A stretch of 16,598 nucleotides of DNA from the NCBI GenBank assembly GCA_919902475.1, contig CAKKRA010000113.1:1-16598 (forward strand). The letters run 5' to 3'. Positions within the stretch are counted from its first letter, which is position 1, and each line of letters opens with the position of its first letter. The stretch is from Nitrospiria bacterium. Lineage in GTDB: Bacteria > Nitrospirota > CAKKRA01 > 9FT-COMBO-42-15. The position numbers were made by a program, and so were the translations under genes. The notes below the pieces were generated by a model, which was given only the letters and a program-made list of their open reading frames with translations, ran no database searches and was not told the DNA's origin. This document shows, in pieces, positions 13,835 through 16,598 of the stretch.

Positions 13835-14917
13835 CTATCTCGGATACGGGACAGCCAGCCTATGCACCAACGGATCAATTCCAATAGATGCATAAAATAC
13901 ACCGAATGTATAAAATCCGTATCCTGCTAACATTAAGATATTAAATATTGCAAACCACCTCGGCCTCTGCTCTGTATCACCAATCAGCTTTAAGCCCAGC
14001 GCGGCGCCAAGTATCATAGAGCCGATGAGCATGGGCATTGTATATGCCATATAATTCACACCGAGCGGTTTTGCCCACTCTAATAAGTGCTTTGGAAATG
14101 TAATCTGCAATGAATAAACAAATGCCAATACTGACATCAGGTCCCTTACTAAAATATAAAGCAGCCACCATATCTCAGCGCCAAGATTAAATGTGAACTT
14201 GGCAAGATTCCTTACATAATACGGCCTGAGCAGATGCAGTGATACTGCCATAGTAAATAACAGCCATGAGACAAGTGTCATCAGCCAGTTTATGCCAAAG
14301 TCTGCAAACTCCCTTAATGAGGACTGTGCATTTACAATCTTTAACAGGTCTTTTGTGCTTATCTGGTCTTTGCCTGATATTACCTCGCCGGCAACCTCAA
14401 TATATATCGGCTCTGTTAAGAGAAACTTTGCATTCTCTGTGTCTTTAGGAATCTCCTCTGCAGGATTTATTCCATAGTTAAGCCTTCCCATTAATGAGTG
14501 CTTTCCAGGCTTTTTTGGCGCCTTTATCCTCCATGTTACAGGCTCGCCCTTTATAGCAACCCCCTGTTCAACATAATTGTATTTCATGCCAAGATAGTCT
14601 GTAACAATCTCCCATCCATCGCGTGCAGGGTGTTTCTGGTCTTTGTTTACAAGGAATATTCCCCTTACGCCATTATCACCGCCAGAGGTCTTTACAGTAA
14701 CAGTAATCTCTTCTTCAGGCTTAACAGCCTTTTTATCTATGCTGATTTCAATCATCCCCTGATTGGCGCCTTCGCCGAATACGCCTTTTGTATGGCAGTG
14801 CGCGCATGCTGGCTCAAGATTTCCAGGGCCAGGGCCAAAGGGAAACGCAAAAATAACAGAAGGTGTGAGCATCAGGCCTATCAGAAGAATTATCTTTATA
14901 TATGTTTTCATCTTCAT
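13835..14917 (-). CDS. Fusion: monoheme cytochrome c, beta-sandwich domain and HLxRPY four-helix membrane domain (paralog B)
   Basis: 360 residues: a signal peptide (about 1-24), a heme site C-A-H-C-H at 38-42, a beta-rich domain of about 130 residues resembling Reeler/Ig-like folds (strands such as I-T-V-T-V-K-T, W-R-I-K-A-P-K-K-P-G-K-H), then four membrane helices. H228-L-L-R-P-Y opens the shared membrane domain, followed by A-E-I-W-W-L-L-Y-I-L-V-R-D and a final A-G-Y-G-F-Y-T-F-G helix. The fusion puts a periplasmic heme c on the same chain as a possible quinone/heme b domain. The ATG at 14917 is preferred because AAGG lies six bases upstream; another in-frame ATG is at 14923. It follows paralog C by a few bases and precedes the FAD/Fe-S gene. 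Confidence 0.88.
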   Translation of the reverse strand: MKMKTYIKIILLIGLMLTPSVIFAFPFGPGPGNLEPACAHCHTKGVFGEGANQGMIEISIDKKAVKPEEEITVTVKTSGGDNGVRGIFLVNKDQKHPARDGWEIVTDYLGMKYNYVEQGVAIKGEPVTWRIKAPKKPGKHSLMGRLNYGINPAEEIPKDTENAKFLLTEPIYIEVAGEVISGKDQISTKDLLKIVNAQSSLREFADFGINWLMTLVSWLLFTMAVSLHLLRPYYVRNLAKFTFNLGAEIWWLLYILVRDLMSVLAFVYSLQITFPKHLLEWAKPLGVNYMAYTMPMLIGSMILGAALGLKLIGDTEQRPRWFAIFNILMLAGYGFYTFGVFYASIGIDPLVHRLAVPYPR

Positions 14918-14926
14918 CCCCATCCT

Positions 14927-15475
14927 TTAATGAACTATTCCGTATATCCCGAGAGAGTAAATACCAAAGCCTGCCAAGACCAAAACATGGTAGACCTTAA
15001 ACGCAGTTGGATCATCATCAACATCAACAAGGCTCTTCATAAAGATTGACATGCCGAGGACAATTGGTCCGACAATCATCGGCCAAGGCACAAGACCGTG
15101 AATCTCGCTCAAATAACCGGGTATAAGATTGAACAAACCCATTGCAAAGACAGCAACAGCAGCAATGTCTCTGCCTGTTAAATAGAATGTCCACCACAAA
15201 TCAGCGCCGAGCCTTAATGTAAATTTATTTAATATCTGCAATATATACGGCCTTGCCAGATGGAGAAAGACAACCAATGCATACAATACCCATGTAACAA
15301 GCACAAAAGTATACATGATGAACCATACGAACCATCTTGCAAGGTTCTGTGCGAGGTCCTCTATAACAACCTCCTTAGCTACAAACTGACTGCCATTTGC
15401 AGCGAAGGCAGCGCCTGCTGTTAATATCACGCTGAAAAACACTGCGAGCGATATGATTTTATAAACACTTTTCAA
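14927..15475 (-). CDS. Four-helix membrane protein with HLxRPY motif (paralog C)
   Basis: 182 residues: a signal peptide (about 1-26, ending A-A-F-A-A), then the same four-helix domain as paralogs A and B. The motif is H72-L-A-R-P-Y, the next helix is A-D-L-W-W-T-F-Y-L-T-G-R-D, and the end is L-V-L-A-G-F-G-I-Y-S-L-G-I-Y. With H72 in the first helix and no other conserved His pair, it is not a standard cytochrome b. The start is a TTG at 15475 with AAGGGGG seven bases upstream; no in-frame ATG fits as well. It lies 12 bases after the diheme cytochrome gene and immediately before paralog B, suggesting the two membrane domains form a pair. Confidence 0.87.
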   Translation of the reverse strand: MKSVYKIISLAVFFSVILTAGAAFAANGSQFVAKEVVIEDLAQNLARWFVWFIMYTFVLVTWVLYALVVFLHLARPYILQILNKFTLRLGADLWWTFYLTGRDIAAVAVFAMGLFNLIPGYLSEIHGLVPWPMIVGPIVLGMSIFMKSLVDVDDDPTAFKVYHVLVLAGFGIYSLGIYGIVH

Positions 15476-15487
15476 TTTAATTCCCCC

Positions 15488-16087
15488 TTATTTTAAACTT
15501 GTCAAATATTCCACAAGCGGTTTAATTTCCTTGTCAGTTAAATTCAGATTAGGCATAATCGCTGCCGGCTTTACTGCCCGCGGATTTTTTAGCCATTTAT
15601 ATAAAAACCCGCTGTCCCTATTCCTGCCTATTGAAGTCAGGTCAGGACCAACCTTTCCGCCAACACCAGCTACAATATGGCAGGCAGCGCAGCCCCTCTG
15701 CTGATAAACCTTCTTTCCCGCGTCAATTAGAGACAGACCCTTTGTTTCAACTGCCTGTGCTGGCTTTCTGCTGCTTGAATACTGGACAAGGAAGGCATAG
15801 ATCTTGTCTGCCTCTTTCTGCGTTAGAAATGAGCCCTCTTTCCTCATCATGCGGTATACTGTTGTCTTCCATGCCTCGCCGCTGTAAGGCGCATTCAATG
15901 GCTTTGCTGCTGAATGGCACTTTATACACTTTTGTGAAAATATTTTATACCCCTCTTTTGCCTCTTGGGGATAATTGGAGATGTCTACAACTGGGATGTC
16001 AGATTGTGCATTGCCTGTATTGATTGCAATAATAGTAAGGCTGATGCTTATTATCGCGGCTAATAATATAAAAATTGCCTTCTTCAA
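15488..16087 (-). CDS. Diheme cytochrome c
   Basis: 199 residues: an N-terminal signal/anchor helix (about 4-23) and two cytochrome c domains. Heme sites are C-I-K-C-H at 54-58 and C-A-A-C-H at 133-137. Likely Met ligands are M80 or M81 in domain 1 and M178 (I-M-P-N) in domain 2; the latter domain has the G-P-D-L-T-S-I-G segment typical of class I cytochromes c. The first domain lacks those hallmarks and may be a sulfite-dehydrogenase- or SorB-like variant. The start is TTG at 16087, with AGGAGGGG just upstream. It would be the periplasmic c-type subunit or outlet of the complex encoded around it. Confidence 0.9.
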   Translation of the reverse strand: MKKAIFILLAAIISISLTIIAINTGNAQSDIPVVDISNYPQEAKEGYKIFSQKCIKCHSAAKPLNAPYSGEAWKTTVYRMMRKEGSFLTQKEADKIYAFLVQYSSSRKPAQAVETKGLSLIDAGKKVYQQRGCAACHIVAGVGGKVGPDLTSIGRNRDSGFLYKWLKNPRAVKPAAIMPNLNLTDKEIKPLVEYLTSLK

Positions 16088-16103
16088 AATCCCCTCCTGT
16101 TCC

Positions 16104-16150
16104 CGTCATTCCCGCTCCCCTTTCGTGAGGGTAAATTCCAGCAGGAATCC
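16104..16150. repeat. Degenerate dispersed CGTCATTCCCGC palindrome
   Basis: CGTCATTCCCGC at 16104-16115 and GCAGGAATCC at 16141-16150 form imperfect inverted arms (one T/C difference, a G-U pair in RNA) around a 25-base centre that has a small CCCT/AGGG stem. This is the layout of the widely distributed CGTCATTCCCGC...GCGGGAATCC short palindromic repeat. It occupies most of the 66-base gap between the FAD/Fe-S fragment and the diheme cytochrome gene. Confidence 0.65.
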
Positions 16151-16153
16151 TTT

Positions 16154-16598
16154 TCATTCATTTACCAAGGCCTCCTCAAATTCAAATTTCTCCATTGTTA
16201 TGGCATTTGTGGGGCATCTCTTTACGCAAAGGCCGCAGCGTATGCATTTCTCCTCATCCTTTAACATTGCCGCCCCATTAACGCCTGATAGAATCTCATC
16301 CCTGTTCTTTTTATAATCTTCGTTTGATATGCCGTATTTATTCTGGATCATCTTGTCAAAATTTTCATCCCCTGCAAGATCAGAAATGTTTACAAGCTTA
16401 AGGCAGTTCATGGGGCATACATCAACGCAGCCTCCGCATGCAATGCACAGTTCACCATTAAAAATAGTATTGATATTGCATTTCAGGCATCTATTTGCCT
16501 GCTCCACTGCCATCTCATCTGAATAGCCCTTCTCAACCTGAGTAAATCCCTCCAGCCTCTCTTTCACATCTTTTATTGGCGGCTCTTCGCGCTTTATT
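16154..16598 (-). CDS. C-terminal end of a second GltD-like FAD/iron-sulfur oxidoreductase (cut by window end)
   Basis: The frame stays open to the window edge; 147 codons are visible. The stretch E-E-P-P-I-K-D-V-K-E-R-L-E-G-F, then Y-S-D-E-M-A-V-E-Q-A-N-R-C-L-K-C-N, aligns with the linker and C-x2-C of the 618-residue protein (I-H-P-P-T-I-P-I-K-R-R, then C-L-R-C-N). Two ferredoxin motifs follow, C-I-A-C-G-G-C-V-D-V-C-P and C-I-R-C-G-L-C-V-K-R-C-P. It is therefore probably the tail of a paralogous FAD/Fe-S subunit. A GTG at 16567 could be read as a start for a stand-alone ferredoxin, but upstream in-frame similarity argues against that. It is the most upstream gene of the operon seen here. 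Confidence 0.85.
   Translation of the reverse strand, partial: IKREEPPIKDVKERLEGFTQVEKGYSDEMAVEQANRCLKCNINTIFNGELCIACGGCVDVCPMNCLKLVNISDLAGDENFDKMIQNKYGISNEDYKKNRDEILSGVNGAAMLKDEEKCIRCGLCVKRCPTNAITMEKFEFEEALVNE

Overview
The window comes from a bacterium of moderate, slightly AT-rich composition with frequent ATA/AGG codons, abundant multiheme c-type cytochromes and several short dispersed palindromic repeats. It reads like an anaerobically respiring, Gram-negative-type lineage such as Nitrospirota, Methylomirabilota or a Desulfobacterota relative. That placement is an impression; nothing in the sequence fixes the taxon.

Left part (1-4699): on the minus strand, the N-terminal half of an AcuC-type deacetylase lies directly behind an NDUFA9-like NAD(P)-binding protein that has its own promoter. 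A roughly 490-base intergenic stretch follows, holding a decayed transposase N-terminus and the promoter and leader of the plus-strand housekeeping operon rpsB-tsf-pyrH-frr. A GC-rich hairpin repeat sits between rpsB and tsf.

Middle (4728-9325, minus strand): a cytochrome b6f-like operon driven by a near-perfect sigma70 promoter at 9475-9502. The order is pentaheme cytochrome c, Rieske protein, cytochrome b6 (with the extra Cys that anchors heme c(i)), subunit IV, a tail-anchored pentaheme cytochrome, and a membrane-anchored NapC/NrfH-like undecaheme cytochrome. No cytochrome f is present. The multiheme proteins are the obvious candidates for its role, giving a quinol:multiheme-cytochrome oxidoreductase. 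A 120-base nested inverted repeat lies between the b6 and subunit IV genes.

Right part (9615-16598, minus strand): a second long electron-transfer operon with tight, often overlapping gene joints. It encodes the C-terminus of a GltD-like FAD/iron-sulfur protein (cut by the window edge), a diheme cytochrome c, a membrane protein, a cytochrome c/beta-sandwich/membrane fusion, a complete 618-residue GltD-like FAD/NAD(P)/polyferredoxin protein, a membrane-anchored four-cysteine protein resembling a Rieske domain with its histidines replaced, another membrane protein, two small proteins (two-helix membrane; PH-like) and a monoheme cytochrome c. Three of these share one paralogous four-helix membrane domain with an invariant H-L-x-R-P-Y motif. 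I do not recognise this set as a standard complex. The best reading is a membrane complex connecting NAD(P)H or ferredoxin, the quinone pool and c-type cytochromes, perhaps working with the b6f-like complex downstream. Altogether 25 CxxCH heme-c sites are encoded in about 11.5 kb. No rRNA, tRNA, CRISPR array or intact mobile element was seen.
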